Assembly (NCBI RefSeq): GCF_000143885.2
Contig: NC_018581.1
Span: 2,914,001-2,978,000, forward strand
Source: Gordonia sp. KTR9
GTDB lineage: Bacteria; Actinomycetota; Actinomycetes; Mycobacteriales; Mycobacteriaceae
DNA length: 64,000 nt
Direction of reading: 5' to 3'
Both the position numbers and the translations under genes were made by a program. Under the pieces are notes generated by a model. The model did not search any database. It was given only the letters and a program-made list of their open reading frames with translations, and had not been told where the DNA came from. Shown in pieces: positions 24,764 through 33,958 of this stretch; within the stretch, counting starts at the first letter, position 1; each line of letters starts with the position of its first letter.

Positions 24764-25204
24764 CTACGAAATCCCGGGCCGCCGAAGGTGCAGCAGCGGG
24801 AACGGCCGGCCGTCGGAATCGAGAGGCGAGCGTCCCACTTGTTCGAACCCTCTGCGGCGATAGAACTCCACCGCACCCGGATTCTGTTCGTTGACGTCGA
24901 GCTCGTCGATGCCCGCGTGTTCGACCGCATGATCGAGCAGCGCCGTGCCGACGCCCCGCCCGTGGGCGGCCGAGTCGACGAACAACATCTCGAGCCGGTT
25001 GTCGGCGGTTCCACTGAAGCCCACGACGACCCCGTCGACCTCCGCGACGACCAGCTCCACCGCCGGGAAGAAGTCCCGCGCGAGTCGATCCGCAAAGCCG
25101 TCGATGTCCGCGGGGCTGAGGAAATGATGCGTCGCCTCGACCGCCGAACGCCACACGGCCACGAGACGGTCGGTGTCGCTCGGCTCGGACGGTCGTAGTT
25201 TCAC
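24764..25204 (-). CDS. GNAT family N-acetyltransferase
   Basis: 146 residues from GTG 25204. LRPSEPSDTDRLVAVWRSAV opens the fold; the acetyl-CoA-binding motif A is LFVDSAAHGRGVGTALLDHA (R/Q-x-x-G-x-G/A form HGRGVG), and motif B reads NPGAVEFYRRRGFEQVGRS. This matches the PA4866/YjaB-type small GNATs; the substrate is unknown. Longer readings upstream overlap the divergent 97-residue gene and are not supported. The Shine-Dalgarno sequence is weak. It is convergent with the basic protein gene. Confidence 0.8.
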   Translation of the reverse strand: MKLRPSEPSDTDRLVAVWRSAVEATHHFLSPADIDGFADRLARDFFPAVELVVAEVDGVVVGFSGTADNRLEMLFVDSAAHGRGVGTALLDHAVEHAGIDELDVNEQNPGAVEFYRRRGFEQVGRSPLDSDGRPFPLLHLRRPGIS

Positions 25205-25391
25205 CCCACCCGCCGCCGGGGTTTCTGCCGGTGAGCGAAGGGGTCGCCGATGTGGTCGGTCAAGCACGGTCGGCACTGTAGCGGGCGCCGCCGTCGCAGG
25301 ACAACGTAATACGATCTCCCGCAAACCTCGGCGTCGACGGTCGCGCCGGATATCGTGATGACGACACATCCGCAGGGACGAGGGGTAACAG

Positions 25392-25685
25392 GTGCTCGAG
25401 ATCCATGGTCTGTCGAATGAAACGGTCGTGCTCGACGGGGACTGGTTCGAAAAACTCCGGGGTGGCACATCGAAGACCCGGTTGCCGGCGGCCTCGTTCG
25501 TCTCCGCGGAGATCACGGAGATCGACCGGCGGAAGAAGCTGTTCGGCGGCGAACGCGAACAACTCCTCCAGGTCACTCTCACCTTCTCGCGTCCGCCGTT
25601 CGTCGGCCTGATGACGTCTGCCGACAACCGCGCCAAGGTCGACGCGCTCGTCGCCGGACTCGAAGCCGCCCGCGACGCCGGCTGA
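25392..25685 (+). CDS. Small hypothetical protein
   Basis: 97 residues from a GTG start with GAGGGG upstream. The sequence (ETVVLDGDWFEKLRGGTSKT, then TFSRPPFVGLMTSADNRAKV) has no signal peptide or transmembrane segment and looks like a compact alpha/beta or PH-like small domain. I do not recognise it with confidence. It sits between the divergent GNAT gene and the convergent MarR gene (13 bp gap) and is probably expressed alone. Confidence 0.6.
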   Translation: MLEIHGLSNETVVLDGDWFEKLRGGTSKTRLPAASFVSAEITEIDRRKKLFGGEREQLLQVTLTFSRPPFVGLMTSADNRAKVDALVAGLEAARDAG

Positions 25686-25698
25686 GCCCAGCCCCGCG

Positions 25699-26139
25699 TC
25701 ATGGTGAACCCGCGCCCCGATCCTGTTGCACGCGAATCAATTCGAGTAGCAACCGGCGGAGCTCCGGTTCGGATTCACCGATGGACGCGATCAGTGCCGG
25801 ATCGGTTCGCTCGCGCTCGAGCAGGGCGTGATAGACCTCGCTCCCGGCCGGCGTCGAGCTCACGTGCTTGCGGCGCTCGTCGTCGGGGTCGATCTGGCGT
25901 TGCACATAACCCATGCGTTCCAGTCGTTCGATGGTGCGGCTCGCCGTCTGGTCGGTCACCCTCGCCTTCTTGGCGATCTCGCGCTGGGTGGCCGGCCCGG
26001 CGCTCAACACGTGCAGTACGACGAGTCCGGCGCTGGAGATGTGATACTCCCGCAGCACGGCCTCCCAGGCATGCTCGACAAGTCTCGCCGCCGCCGACAG
26101 CAGCCGGCCGGTCGGCCACCCGTCCATCCCGTCGTCCAT
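25699..26139 (-). CDS. MarR family transcriptional regulator
   Basis: 146 residues, normal for MarR. The winged helix-turn-helix spans about 45-105: PATQREIAKKARVTDQTASR, IERLERMGYVQRQIDPDDER (wing) and RKHVSSTPAG. Terminal helices (about 10-35 and 115-140) form the dimer interface. It diverges from an MMPL exporter, whose promoter contains a 16-bp palindrome in the -35/-10 spacer, so it is probably a repressor released by a substrate of the pump. The N-terminus MDDGMDGW allows a start at Met5 as well. Confidence 0.9.
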   Translation of the reverse strand: MDDGMDGWPTGRLLSAAARLVEHAWEAVLREYHISSAGLVVLHVLSAGPATQREIAKKARVTDQTASRTIERLERMGYVQRQIDPDDERRKHVSSTPAGSEVYHALLERERTDPALIASIGESEPELRRLLLELIRVQQDRGAGSP

Positions 26140-26176
26140 CGTGTCCTGCCGATTCTCGTTGTCACATCACACAGAC

Positions 26177-26205
26177 TTGCAATTGTTCAGCCTGCTGAAC
26201 ATCAT
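26177..26205 (+). promoter_or_regulatory. Promoter of the MMPL gene with embedded MarR-type operator
   Basis: TTGCAA (26177-26182), 17 bp, CATCAT (26200-26205). The palindrome GTTCAGC-CT-GCTGAAC (26185-26200) fills the spacer, so a bound MarR dimer would block RNA polymerase. The start codon follows 42 bp downstream. Confidence 0.65.
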
Positions 26206-26247
26206 GGTGCTGTCCCCGGCCCGCCGCAACCAACGAACGGAAGCCCC

Positions 26248-28374
26248 GTGAACCCACCCACCCCTTCTCGGCGAGTCAGTCGCCTGCGATGGATTCTGCC
26301 AGCCCTGTTGGTCATCGGATGGCTGGCCCTGGGCTCCGTCGGCGGGCCGTTCGCCGGGAAACTCGGCGACGTGCAGGCCAACGACAACACCTCGTTCCTA
26401 CCCGCATCCGCCGAGGCCACCGAGGTCTCCCGACTCGAAGCCGACTTCGTCGACTCCTCTGAGATCCCGGCGGTGGTCGTCGCCGAACGTACAAGCGGCA
26501 TCACCGACGCCGACCTCGCGTTCGTGTCCGACGCCGTGGCCACGGTGGCCGGCACCGACGGGATCTCTGAACGAACGTCGCCGCCGATCCGCTCTCAGGA
26601 CGGTCAGGCCATCCAGATGATCGTGCCCGTGGACTCCTCGGGCGAGGTATCGGGGAGCATCGAGGCGCTGCGTGCGGAACTCGCGAACGGCCCGCCCGAG
26701 GGGCTGTCGCTGTACGTGACCGGGCCCGCGGGCACCGCCGGCGATCTCACCATCGCATTCGGCGGAATCGACGGCCTGCTGCTACTGGTTGCCGGTGCGG
26801 TCGTGATCCTGATCCTGATCGTGGTGTACCGCAGTCCCATTCTCCCGTTCGTCGTCATCGTGTCCGCCGTGTTCGCGCTCGGACTCGCGAGCCTGCTGGT
26901 CTACGTACTCGCCTCGAACGACGTGCTGACCCTCAACGGTCAGAGCCAGGGCATCCTCTTCATCCTGGTGTTCGGTGCGGCGACGGATTACGCCCTGCTA
27001 CTGGTGTCCCGCTATCGAGAAGAACTACGCGTGACCGACGACAAGTACGACGCGATAAAGGCCGCGTGGCGCGCCACTCTCGAGCCGGTCGCGGCCTCCG
27101 CCGGCACGGTCATCGCCGGAGTCCTGTGCCTGCTGCTGTCGGACCTGAATTCCAACCGCGGACTCGGCCCGGTAGCGGCCATCGGTATCGCGGCGTCCTT
27201 CCTGGCCTCGATGACATTCCTTCCCGCGGCTCTGACACTGCTGGGACGCACCGCATTCTGGCCGAAGCGTCCGGTCCTCGATCCCGACTCGGCGCAGCGA
27301 GACGACAGCAGCAACCATCGTTTCTGGGGCGCCCTGGCGAACCGGATCGGGCGACACCCCCGCCGCTTCTGGGTGGCCACCACGCTGCTTCTGGTCTTCT
27401 TCGCGTTGTTCCTCCCCCAGTTCAAGGCCGACGGCGTCGCGCAGTCCGACACCTTCCTCGTGCCGGTGGAGTCGCAAGAGGGCCAAGAGGTACTCACCGC
27501 CCACTTCGACGCCGGGGACGGTTCGCCCGCGGTCATCATCGCCAACGGCGCATCGTGGCAACAGGTTCAGACCGCCGCAGCGAACGTCGAGGGCGTGGCC
27601 GAGGTCGTTCCGGTCACCGACCCGGGGGGCGCACCCAAGACCGTCGACGGACGGGTCGCACTTCAGGCGACCTTGACGGACCCGGCTGATTCATTGGCCG
27701 CCGAGGAGACCATCGGGCAACTTCGCGACGCGGTCGGGAACGTGAACGGCGCCGATGCGCTCGTCGGTGGCCCGACGGCGGTCGACCTCGACACCAAGAC
27801 GACGGCCATCCACGACCGGAATCTGATCATCCCGATCGTCAGCATCGTGGTGCTGCTCATCCTGTGTGCGCTCCTCCGCGCGATCGTGGCCCCGATCCTC
27901 CTGATGGCCACCGTGATCCTGAGCTTCGCCGCGACGCTGGGAATCTCGTCGATCGTGTTCAACCACATCCTCGGGTTCCCCGGCGCAGATCCGGTCGTAC
28001 CGCTGTTCGCGTTCGTGTTCCTGGTGGCGCTGGGCATCGACTACAACATCTTCCTGATGACCCGCGTCCGTGAGGAGGCACTCCAGATCGGCACGCGCCG
28101 AGGTGTTCTCCGTGGACTCACCGTGACCGGCGGAGTCATCACCTCCGCAGGTGTGGTCCTCGCCGCGACGTTCTCGGCGCTGGCAGTCATTCCGCTGATC
28201 TTCCTGGCGCAGATCGCGTTCATCGTCGCCTTCGGCGTTCTCCTCGACGCACTGATCGTGCGGACGCTCCTGGTCCCCGCGCTCGTCTACGACATCGGCC
28301 GACCGGTGTGGTGGCCGAGTGCGCTGGCCAAGAAAGAGGACGTGCCGGAAGACAAGGAGCTGGTGGGCCCGTAG
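26248..28374 (+). CDS. MMPL/RND family transporter
   Basis: 708 residues with the duplicated RND layout: TM1 near 15-35, a periplasmic loop (about 40-185), five helices (about 185-360), TM7 near 375, a second loop (about 395-545) and five more helices to about 690. FGAATDYALLLVSRYREEL and ALGIDYNIFLMTRVREEA hold the Asp-Tyr proton-relay pairs of the two halves, as in MmpL3. Length and the short cytoplasmic tail place it with actinobacterial MMPL drug or lipid exporters. GTG start at 26248 with ACGGAAG upstream. It is divergent from, and probably repressed by, the MarR protein. Confidence 0.9.
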   Translation: MNPPTPSRRVSRLRWILPALLVIGWLALGSVGGPFAGKLGDVQANDNTSFLPASAEATEVSRLEADFVDSSEIPAVVVAERTSGITDADLAFVSDAVATVAGTDGISERTSPPIRSQDGQAIQMIVPVDSSGEVSGSIEALRAELANGPPEGLSLYVTGPAGTAGDLTIAFGGIDGLLLLVAGAVVILILIVVYRSPILPFVVIVSAVFALGLASLLVYVLASNDVLTLNGQSQGILFILVFGAATDYALLLVSRYREELRVTDDKYDAIKAAWRATLEPVAASAGTVIAGVLCLLLSDLNSNRGLGPVAAIGIAASFLASMTFLPAALTLLGRTAFWPKRPVLDPDSAQRDDSSNHRFWGALANRIGRHPRRFWVATTLLLVFFALFLPQFKADGVAQSDTFLVPVESQEGQEVLTAHFDAGDGSPAVIIANGASWQQVQTAAANVEGVAEVVPVTDPGGAPKTVDGRVALQATLTDPADSLAAEETIGQLRDAVGNVNGADALVGGPTAVDLDTKTTAIHDRNLIIPIVSIVVLLILCALLRAIVAPILLMATVILSFAATLGISSIVFNHILGFPGADPVVPLFAFVFLVALGIDYNIFLMTRVREEALQIGTRRGVLRGLTVTGGVITSAGVVLAATFSALAVIPLIFLAQIAFIVAFGVLLDALIVRTLLVPALVYDIGRPVWWPSALAKKEDVPEDKELVGP

Positions 28375-28412
28375 GGATACCACGACAGCGGCGCGAGTTC
28401 CCGTCGGCGGTC

Positions 28413-28450
28413 GGTGCTGCCGGTCCAGCGATCAGCGGACCGGCAGCACC
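28413..28450. terminator. Terminator hairpin between MMPL and ABC ATPase genes
   Basis: GGTGCTGCCGGTCC (28413-28426) and its complement at 28437-28450 form a perfect 14-bp stem with a 10-nt loop between convergent genes. The right arm encodes the last residues of the ABC ATPase. Bidirectional termination is likely. Confidence 0.65.
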
Positions 28451-30141
28451 TTGTCCACATGAACAGCCGGCCGCGGCGACCGCGGTCTCGGCGACAGCAC
28501 CGCGTCGACGAGACGACGTGTGACGGGATCGCGGTCCGGAGCACGGAAGTCACGCGCCTCGAACCGGTCGACAACCCGTCCCCCGTCCAGAACCACGACA
28601 TCGTCGGCAAAAGCCTGTACGACGGCGAGGTCGTGAGCGATGAGCACGTAGTCGACCGATGTCGTCGACCGCAGGTCCGCGAGGAGTTCGAGGATCTCGT
28701 CCTGAGTCGTGACGTCCAGAGCCGACGTCGGTTCGTCCAGGATCACCAGGGCCGGCTCGACCCCGAGCGCCTGGGCGATGCCGACCCGCTGGCGTTGCCC
28801 GCCGGACAGCTGGTGAGGGTATCGGTCGCCGATGACCGAGGGATCGAGTCCGACGAGATCGAGGAGTTCGTCGGCACGCCGACGCGCTGCCGGACCAGAA
28901 GCCACCCCGAGCCGGCTGATGGGCCGCGAGATCTGTCCGCTCACCCGGATCCGCGGATTCAGCGCACTCCCGTGATCCTGGAACACCAGTTGCACGTGCC
29001 GTGCGCGTTCGGCATCCCGCAGTCGCGAGATCTCGATCTCGACTCCGTCGCGGTGGATGGTCGCCGATCCCCGGGAGGCCGGTTCGATCCCGGCGAGAAT
29101 GCGGGCGAGCGTGGACTTCCCGGACCCGGATTCGCCGATCAGCCCGAGTGTGCGTCCGCGGTCCACCCGAATCGACACGTCGTCCAGCGCCGCGAAATCC
29201 TCGCTTCGCCCGCCGGTCGCGGGGAACACCTTCGACACCCCGGAGATCACCGCGGCCGGGGCGGTGGCGGGCCTGGATGTCTCACGCTCGCCGAGGTGCG
29301 CGTCGGCGGAGAGTTCGGGAACCGCCGAGATGAGCCGCCGCGTGTACTGGTGTCGCGGATCTGTGAGCAACTCGGCCGTGGCGCCGTACTCCACGAGACG
29401 GCCGTGCCGGAGAACCGCGACCGAGTCACTCAGGCGTGCGACGACGCCGAAGTCGTGGGTCACCAGCAGTACCGCCATGCCGAGCTCCCGGCGCAGGCCG
29501 TCGATGAGGTCCAGGATGTGGACCGACAGGGTCGGGTCGAGTGCGGTCGTCGGCTCATCCGCGATCAGCAGATCGGGCTCGGGCAGGCAGGCTGCGGCGA
29601 TCATGACCCGCTGCCGCATCCCACCGCTGAGCTGGTGCGGATAACTGCCCAGGACACGTGCTGCGTCGTGGATACCCACGCGCGCCAGCCACTCCGCGGC
29701 CAGCTCGCGGGCGTCCGCCCTACTCGACCGACGGTGCAGTCTGATCAACTCGATCAGCTGGTTGCCGATCGTGAACGACGGGTCGAACGAGGTCGCCGGA
29801 TTCTGGAAGATCGTCCCGATTCTCCTGCCTCGCAGTGTGTTCAGTTGACGTTCCGGCGCACCGACGATCTGCCGCCCGTCCAGTGAGATCGATCCGGTCA
29901 CCTCGGGCCGAGCACTCGCCGGCAGCAGACCGGCTATCGCGGACGCGGTGACGCTCTTACCCGAACCCGACTCCCCGACAAGGGCCAGGACATGGTCGGC
30001 GGGCAAGTCGAGACTCAGGTCGGTGACCGCGTCCACACCGCCGTCGCGGTGGGGAAAGCGAACCGACAGGTGATCGATGCGCAGTAGCGAAGCAGCGGGC
30101 TCCGTGGCGCGGGCGGCGACATCGTGGTGGGTGGCGGTCAT
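28432..30141 (-). CDS. Fused ABC transporter ATPase (DppD-DppF-type)
   Basis: 569 residues holding two complete ABC domains in one chain. Domain 1 (about 20-270): Walker A GESGSGKS, signature LSGGMRQR, Walker [14 protein letters not shown]-loop VTHD. Domain 2 (about 300-560): [32 protein letters not shown]. Each is followed by an oligopeptide-type C-terminal segment ([16 protein letters not shown] and [12 protein letters not shown]). It energises the Dpp/Opp/nickel-type importer encoded just upstream; its ATG overlaps the permease stop (ATGA) at 30138-30141. It is the last gene of the four-gene import operon. Confidence 0.93.
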   Translation of the reverse strand: MTATHHDVAARATEPAASLLRIDHLSVRFPHRDGGVDAVTDLSLDLPADHVLALVGESGSGKSVTASAIAGLLPASARPEVTGSISLDGRQIVGAPERQLNTLRGRRIGTIFQNPATSFDPSFTIGNQLIELIRLHRRSSRADARELAAEWLARVGIHDAARVLGSYPHQLSGGMRQRVMIAAACLPEPDLLIADEPTTALDPTLSVHILDLIDGLRRELGMAVLLVTHDFGVVARLSDSVAVLRHGRLVEYGATAELLTDPRHQYTRRLISAVPELSADAHLGERETSRPATAPAAVISGVSKVFPATGGRSEDFAALDDVSIRVDRGRTLGLIGESGSGKSTLARILAGIEPASRGSATIHRDGVEIEISRLRDAERARHVQLVFQDHGSALNPRIRVSGQISRPISRLGVASGPAARRRADELLDLVGLDPSVIGDRYPHQLSGGQRQRVGIAQALGVEPALVILDEPTSALDVTTQDEILELLADLRSTTSVDYVLIAHDLAVVQAFADDVVVLDGGRVVDRFEARDFRAPDRDPVTRRLVDAVLSPRPRSPRPAVHVDKVLPVR

Positions 30142-31040
30142 GGTCGAGGACTCCATCGCGGGTCGAGTACGTCACGTAATCCGTCGCCGAGCCAGTTGAA
30201 CGCCAGACCGACGACGAGGATCGCGATACCCGGGACGATCGCCACGAACGGGCTTCCCGAGATCAGGACCTTGGCGCCCTCGGCCACCATCCGGCCCCAG
30301 TCCGGGGTCGGCGGCTGCACGCCGATGCCGAGTGCACTGAGACTCGAAGCCAACACGATCAGGATCCCGATCAGACTGGTCCAGTAGACGATGATGGTCG
30401 CGCCGACGTTCGGCAGGATCTCCGACCGCAGGACCGTCCACGACGACGCTCCCAGACCGACTGCGGCGTCGACGTATTCGAGTTCACGCTGCCGACGCGT
30501 CTCGGCGTGCACGATACGCGTGACGTACGGGACGGCTGCGAAGACGACCGCCGAGGCCACCACCCAGACCCCCATCCCGATCACCTCGGCCAGTGCGAAC
30601 GCGACGATGACGACGGGGAAGGCGAACAGGATGTCGGTGATGCGCATGACCGCCGAGGACAGCCACGATCGCGACCATCCGGTGAGCAGGCCGATCACCG
30701 ACCCGATCAGGACCGCGACCGAGGTGGCGATCGCGGTCGGCCCGATCGTCGCCCGACCACCCCAGATGAGGCGGCTCAAGATGTCGCGACCCTGCTCGTC
30801 GGTACCGAACAGATGACCCTCGGTGCCCGGTGTCAGGTACCGCGACGCCGGATCGCCGACGGTGGGGTCATGGGGCACGATCCACGGCGCCAGCACCGAT
30901 ACGACGATGACCGCCGCCAGCACCGACACCGCGACGAGGAGTTGCCGGTGATGGGTCCACGCCGGGCGCCGCGGCCGACGTCGAGGGACCGGGACGCCGG
31001 CGTCGACCGTGCGGTCGACTGATTCCTCGGACAGGGTCAC
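30138..31040 (-). CDS. ABC transporter permease (DppC/OppC-type)
   Basis: 300 residues. A basic N-terminal tail is followed by TM1 (about 35-55), the conserved HLFGTDEQGRDILSRLIWGG segment of DppC proteins, and five more helices. The EAA-type cytoplasmic loop is EYVDAAVGLGASSWTVLRSE, with ILPN following. It pairs with the DppB-type permease (1-nt gap) to form the channel. GTG start. Imported substrates of this transporter class are di- or oligopeptides, nickel chelates or small modified amino acids. Confidence 0.92.
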   Translation of the reverse strand: MTLSEESVDRTVDAGVPVPRRRPRRPAWTHHRQLLVAVSVLAAVIVVSVLAPWIVPHDPTVGDPASRYLTPGTEGHLFGTDEQGRDILSRLIWGGRATIGPTAIATSVAVLIGSVIGLLTGWSRSWLSSAVMRITDILFAFPVVIVAFALAEVIGMGVWVVASAVVFAAVPYVTRIVHAETRRQRELEYVDAAVGLGASSWTVLRSEILPNVGATIIVYWTSLIGILIVLASSLSALGIGVQPPTPDWGRMVAEGAKVLISGSPFVAIVPGIAILVVGLAFNWLGDGLRDVLDPRWSPRP

Positions 31041-31041
31041 G

Positions 31042-32118
31042 TCAGCTCCTCAGGCGCGGATCGAGTAGGTCGCCGACGACATCGGTGACGAGGTTGACGA
31101 GGACGAACACCACGGTGACCAACATGACGCCGCCCTGGATGACGGGATAGTCGTGCGCACTGATGGCGTTCATCAGGTCGGTGCCGACACCGGGCCAGCT
31201 GAAGACGAACTCGACGAACACCGCACCGCTGAGGAGTGTCCCGACCTCGAGACCGGTGGTGGTGACGATGATCGGCGCGACATTGCGCCCCACGTGCTTG
31301 ACGAGGATCCGCCGTCGCGGCATGCCCTGGCTGCGCAGCGTCCGGATGTAGTCCGACTCCATGCTCTCGATGACCCCGGCACGGGCGAAGCGCGCCAGGA
31401 TCAGCATGGAGATGAGCGCGGCGGAGAACGCCGGGAGGATGAGGTGATGGAACAGGTCGCCGGCTCCCCCGTCGCCCGAGGCGTCACGCATGCCGGTGGC
31501 GGGCAGCACCTTCCACTCCAGGGCGAACAGCCAGATCAGCAGCAGCCCGAACCAGTACACCGACAGGTTGGAGCCGACCTGCACGAGCAGCATGATCGCC
31601 CGGTCGACGAACCGGTTGTGGTTGAGTGCAGCCACCGTCCCGATGAACACGCCGAAGACCACGAACACGAGCGCCGCGGCCGCGGTGAGGACGAGGGTGT
31701 TGCCGAACGCCGTACCCAAGGTGTCGAACACTGTCGAGCCGTTGATGATCGAGCGTCCACCGCCGTCGGTGAACAGACTCGACAGCCACGTGAGGTACTG
31801 GACCACCACGGGGTCGTTCAGTCCGAAGGCCTTCTGGAGGTCGGCCACCGCGTCGGGCGAGAGCACGCCGTGCAGGCTCGCTTTGACGGGATCACCCGGA
31901 CTGGCCTTCCCGAGGACGAAGACCAGGATCGAGATGACGAACAGCACCGGCACGAGGAGGAGGACGCGGCCCGAGATCCGGAGCGCGAGACGGTGTCTTC
32001 GGGCCGCGCGACGGATCGTGGCCAACCGGACCGGCCGCTCCTCCACCGGCTCTCCGGGCTGCGGCGGAGGCGGTCCGGGCCGGGCGACGGTCTCGTTCGT
32101 GAACAGGGTCGTCGACAT
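31042..32118 (-). CDS. ABC transporter permease (DppB/OppB-type)
   Basis: 358 residues, longer than usual because of a roughly 45-residue proline-rich N-terminal cytoplasmic tail. TM1 is near 50-72, followed by FVLGKASPGDPVKASLHG, typical of DppB; the EAA loop reads SDYIRTLRSQGMPRRRILVK. Its ATG overlaps the stop of the solute-binding protein gene by one base (TGATG), so expression is coupled. It is the channel half together with the DppC protein. Confidence 0.92.
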   Translation of the reverse strand: MSTTLFTNETVARPGPPPPQPGEPVEERPVRLATIRRAARRHRLALRISGRVLLLVPVLFVISILVFVLGKASPGDPVKASLHGVLSPDAVADLQKAFGLNDPVVVQYLTWLSSLFTDGGGRSIINGSTVFDTLGTAFGNTLVLTAAAALVFVVFGVFIGTVAALNHNRFVDRAIMLLVQVGSNLSVYWFGLLLIWLFALEWKVLPATGMRDASGDGGAGDLFHHLILPAFSAALISMLILARFARAGVIESMESDYIRTLRSQGMPRRRILVKHVGRNVAPIIVTTTGLEVGTLLSGAVFVEFVFSWPGVGTDLMNAISAHDYPVIQGGVMLVTVVFVLVNLVTDVVGDLLDPRLRS

Positions 32119-33710
32119 CAGCCCTCCTTCGACACCGGACCGAGGTCGTACCAGTTCGTGTTCGGCCAGACGAATCCGCGGACCTGCGGCGAGATCGCGT
32201 AGTAGCGGGTGAAGTTCACCGTGGGGATCACCGCGTGATCGGCGGCGATGACCTTGTCGGCGTTCTGCCAGTTGGCGATCCGGACAGCGGGATCGGCTGT
32301 GTACCGCGCGGCGTCGAGAGCACGGGTGATCGCCGGGTAGTCGACGTAGCGCTCACCGCCATTGGCTACAACGGTCGAGTTGAATCCCTCGAGGGCCCAC
32401 TCCGGGTAGGTGCCGCCGTACTCGCCGAGATGGAAGCCGTCGTCGGGCTGCGGGTTGGAGATGCGCGACGAGTAGTTGCCGCGCTCGAGCGCGACTACCG
32501 GCGCGTTGATCCCGACGGCCTTCAAGTTCGCCGAGATGGCCTCTGCCTCGGGCTGACCCGCGAGGTCGGCGATGATGTTGAACGACACCTGACCGTTCCC
32601 GACGCCGGCCTCGGTGAGCACCGCTCGCGCACGCTCGGGATCGTAGGAGTAGTTCCGGAGGTTCGCGTCGTATGCCTCGTTGCCGGGATTGAGGAACGAC
32701 CACAACGGCTGGGCGTGACCGGAGTAGATGTTGTCGGCGAGACCCTGCCGGTCGATGGCGAGCGAGACCGCCTCGCGCACCGAGGGATTCTGCGCCCACT
32801 TGTTGCCGAACAGGAACGACACGTAGTCCAGTTGCGCCCCGGTCCCCTTCGGCACCACCGCGCCCTGCCGTTCGAGCAACTCGACATCGGTCGGCTGCAC
32901 TCGGGTGAGGATGTCGATCTCGCCACTCTGGAACGCGGCGAGCCTGCTCTGGTTGTTGGGGATGGTGCGGAACACCAGGCGCTTGAGCGCGGGAGACTCA
33001 CCCCAGTAGCCGTCGAAGCGATCGAGAGTGATGTGGTCGTTGATCTTGCGCTCGACGAATCGATACGGCCCCGTGCCGGTCGGATGCTCGGACAGGCCGT
33101 CGTTGCCGTACTCCCGCAGGGCCGCGGGACTGAAGATCAGCGGCGAACCGATGGACTGGGCGAGCAGACGGGGAAAGCCCAGGTACGGGCGGTTGAACGT
33201 GAACTCGTAGGTGTGATCGTCGACGATGCGGGTGCTCTCGAGGTCGTTGAAGCGCGCCTTGAGCATCGCGGCACTCTTCTCGTCGTAGAACTCGAAGCCG
33301 GGGTCGGTGAACCGCTTGACGTTGAAGTCGAGTGCGGCAGCGTCGAAGTCCGTTCCGTCGTGGAACTTCACTCCGCGTCGGAGGTCGAATGTCCAGGTGG
33401 TGGCGTCGGGAGTGTGTCGCCACGCGGTCGCGAGCCCCGGTGCCAACTCCGTGACGCCCTGGTCGCTCGACAGCACCTCCTGCACCAGCGGCTCGTAGAT
33501 GTTCCGTGACGCGCGGAAGGTCTCCCAGAAATACTCGCGCTGCGGGTCGATCGCCGTCGGTTCCGTGTAGAGACCGACCACCAAGGTGTCGGTGGGGTTC
33601 TTCGAGGAGATCGAATCACCTCCTCCTCCGCAGGCGGTCGCGATGACGGCGACCGACAGTGTCAGGGCGGCAACGATGACGCCGCGACGACGGATCCGTT
33701 CGATGAGCAT
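32118..33710 (-). CDS. ABC transporter substrate-binding lipoprotein, family 5 (SBP_bac_5)
   Basis: 530 residues. A lipoprotein signal with lipobox ending IATAC (Cys near residue 27) follows a basic start (MLIERIRRRG). The mature domain has the family-5 pattern: EPTAIDPQREYFWETFRASR, WRHTPDATTWTFDLRRGVKF, HDGTDFDAAALDF, and VREAVSLAIDRQGLADNIYS. It captures the cargo of the Dpp-type importer at the outer face of the membrane; the ligand cannot be read from sequence. Start set at ATG 33710 in front of the signal; the longer reading lacks homology. It diverges from the Eis-like/monooxygenase genes. Confidence 0.92.
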   Translation of the reverse strand: MLIERIRRRGVIVAALTLSVAVIATACGGGGDSISSKNPTDTLVVGLYTEPTAIDPQREYFWETFRASRNIYEPLVQEVLSSDQGVTELAPGLATAWRHTPDATTWTFDLRRGVKFHDGTDFDAAALDFNVKRFTDPGFEFYDEKSAAMLKARFNDLESTRIVDDHTYEFTFNRPYLGFPRLLAQSIGSPLIFSPAALREYGNDGLSEHPTGTGPYRFVERKINDHITLDRFDGYWGESPALKRLVFRTIPNNQSRLAAFQSGEIDILTRVQPTDVELLERQGAVVPKGTGAQLDYVSFLFGNKWAQNPSVREAVSLAIDRQGLADNIYSGHAQPLWSFLNPGNEAYDANLRNYSYDPERARAVLTEAGVGNGQVSFNIIADLAGQPEAEAISANLKAVGINAPVVALERGNYSSRISNPQPDDGFHLGEYGGTYPEWALEGFNSTVVANGGERYVDYPAITRALDAARYTADPAVRIANWQNADKVIAADHAVIPTVNFTRYYAISPQVRGFVWPNTNWYDLGPVSKEG

Positions 33711-33958
33711 GGTGCTGTGGCCGTTCCTCGAAGGGGTGCGCCGCGATCGCCAGCGCACGTCGGGGGACGACGCTACGGGGCGGGCGCGTTCTTCGGCATG
33801 TCTTCGATTCAACGCGATCCGATGTCGGGCAGAAGGAATATGGGCCTGGTTGGCGTCTCATCTTCGGTTGCCACACACTATGATTCCCAATCTGGACAAT
33901 CGAATCTCGGCGCGCGAAACAGTCGATTTCCATCGCCCGCACGCCGATACTCGGGCGA

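Noticed and set aside
25828..26247. Upstream extension of the MMPL protein through the marR gene
   Set aside because: It overlaps marR and its promoter in another frame; the MMPL family begins at GTG 26248.
32235..33509. 424-codon plus-strand reading opposite the solute-binding protein gene
   Set aside because: Shadow of the family-5 binding protein, whose lipobox and fold are clear on the other strand.
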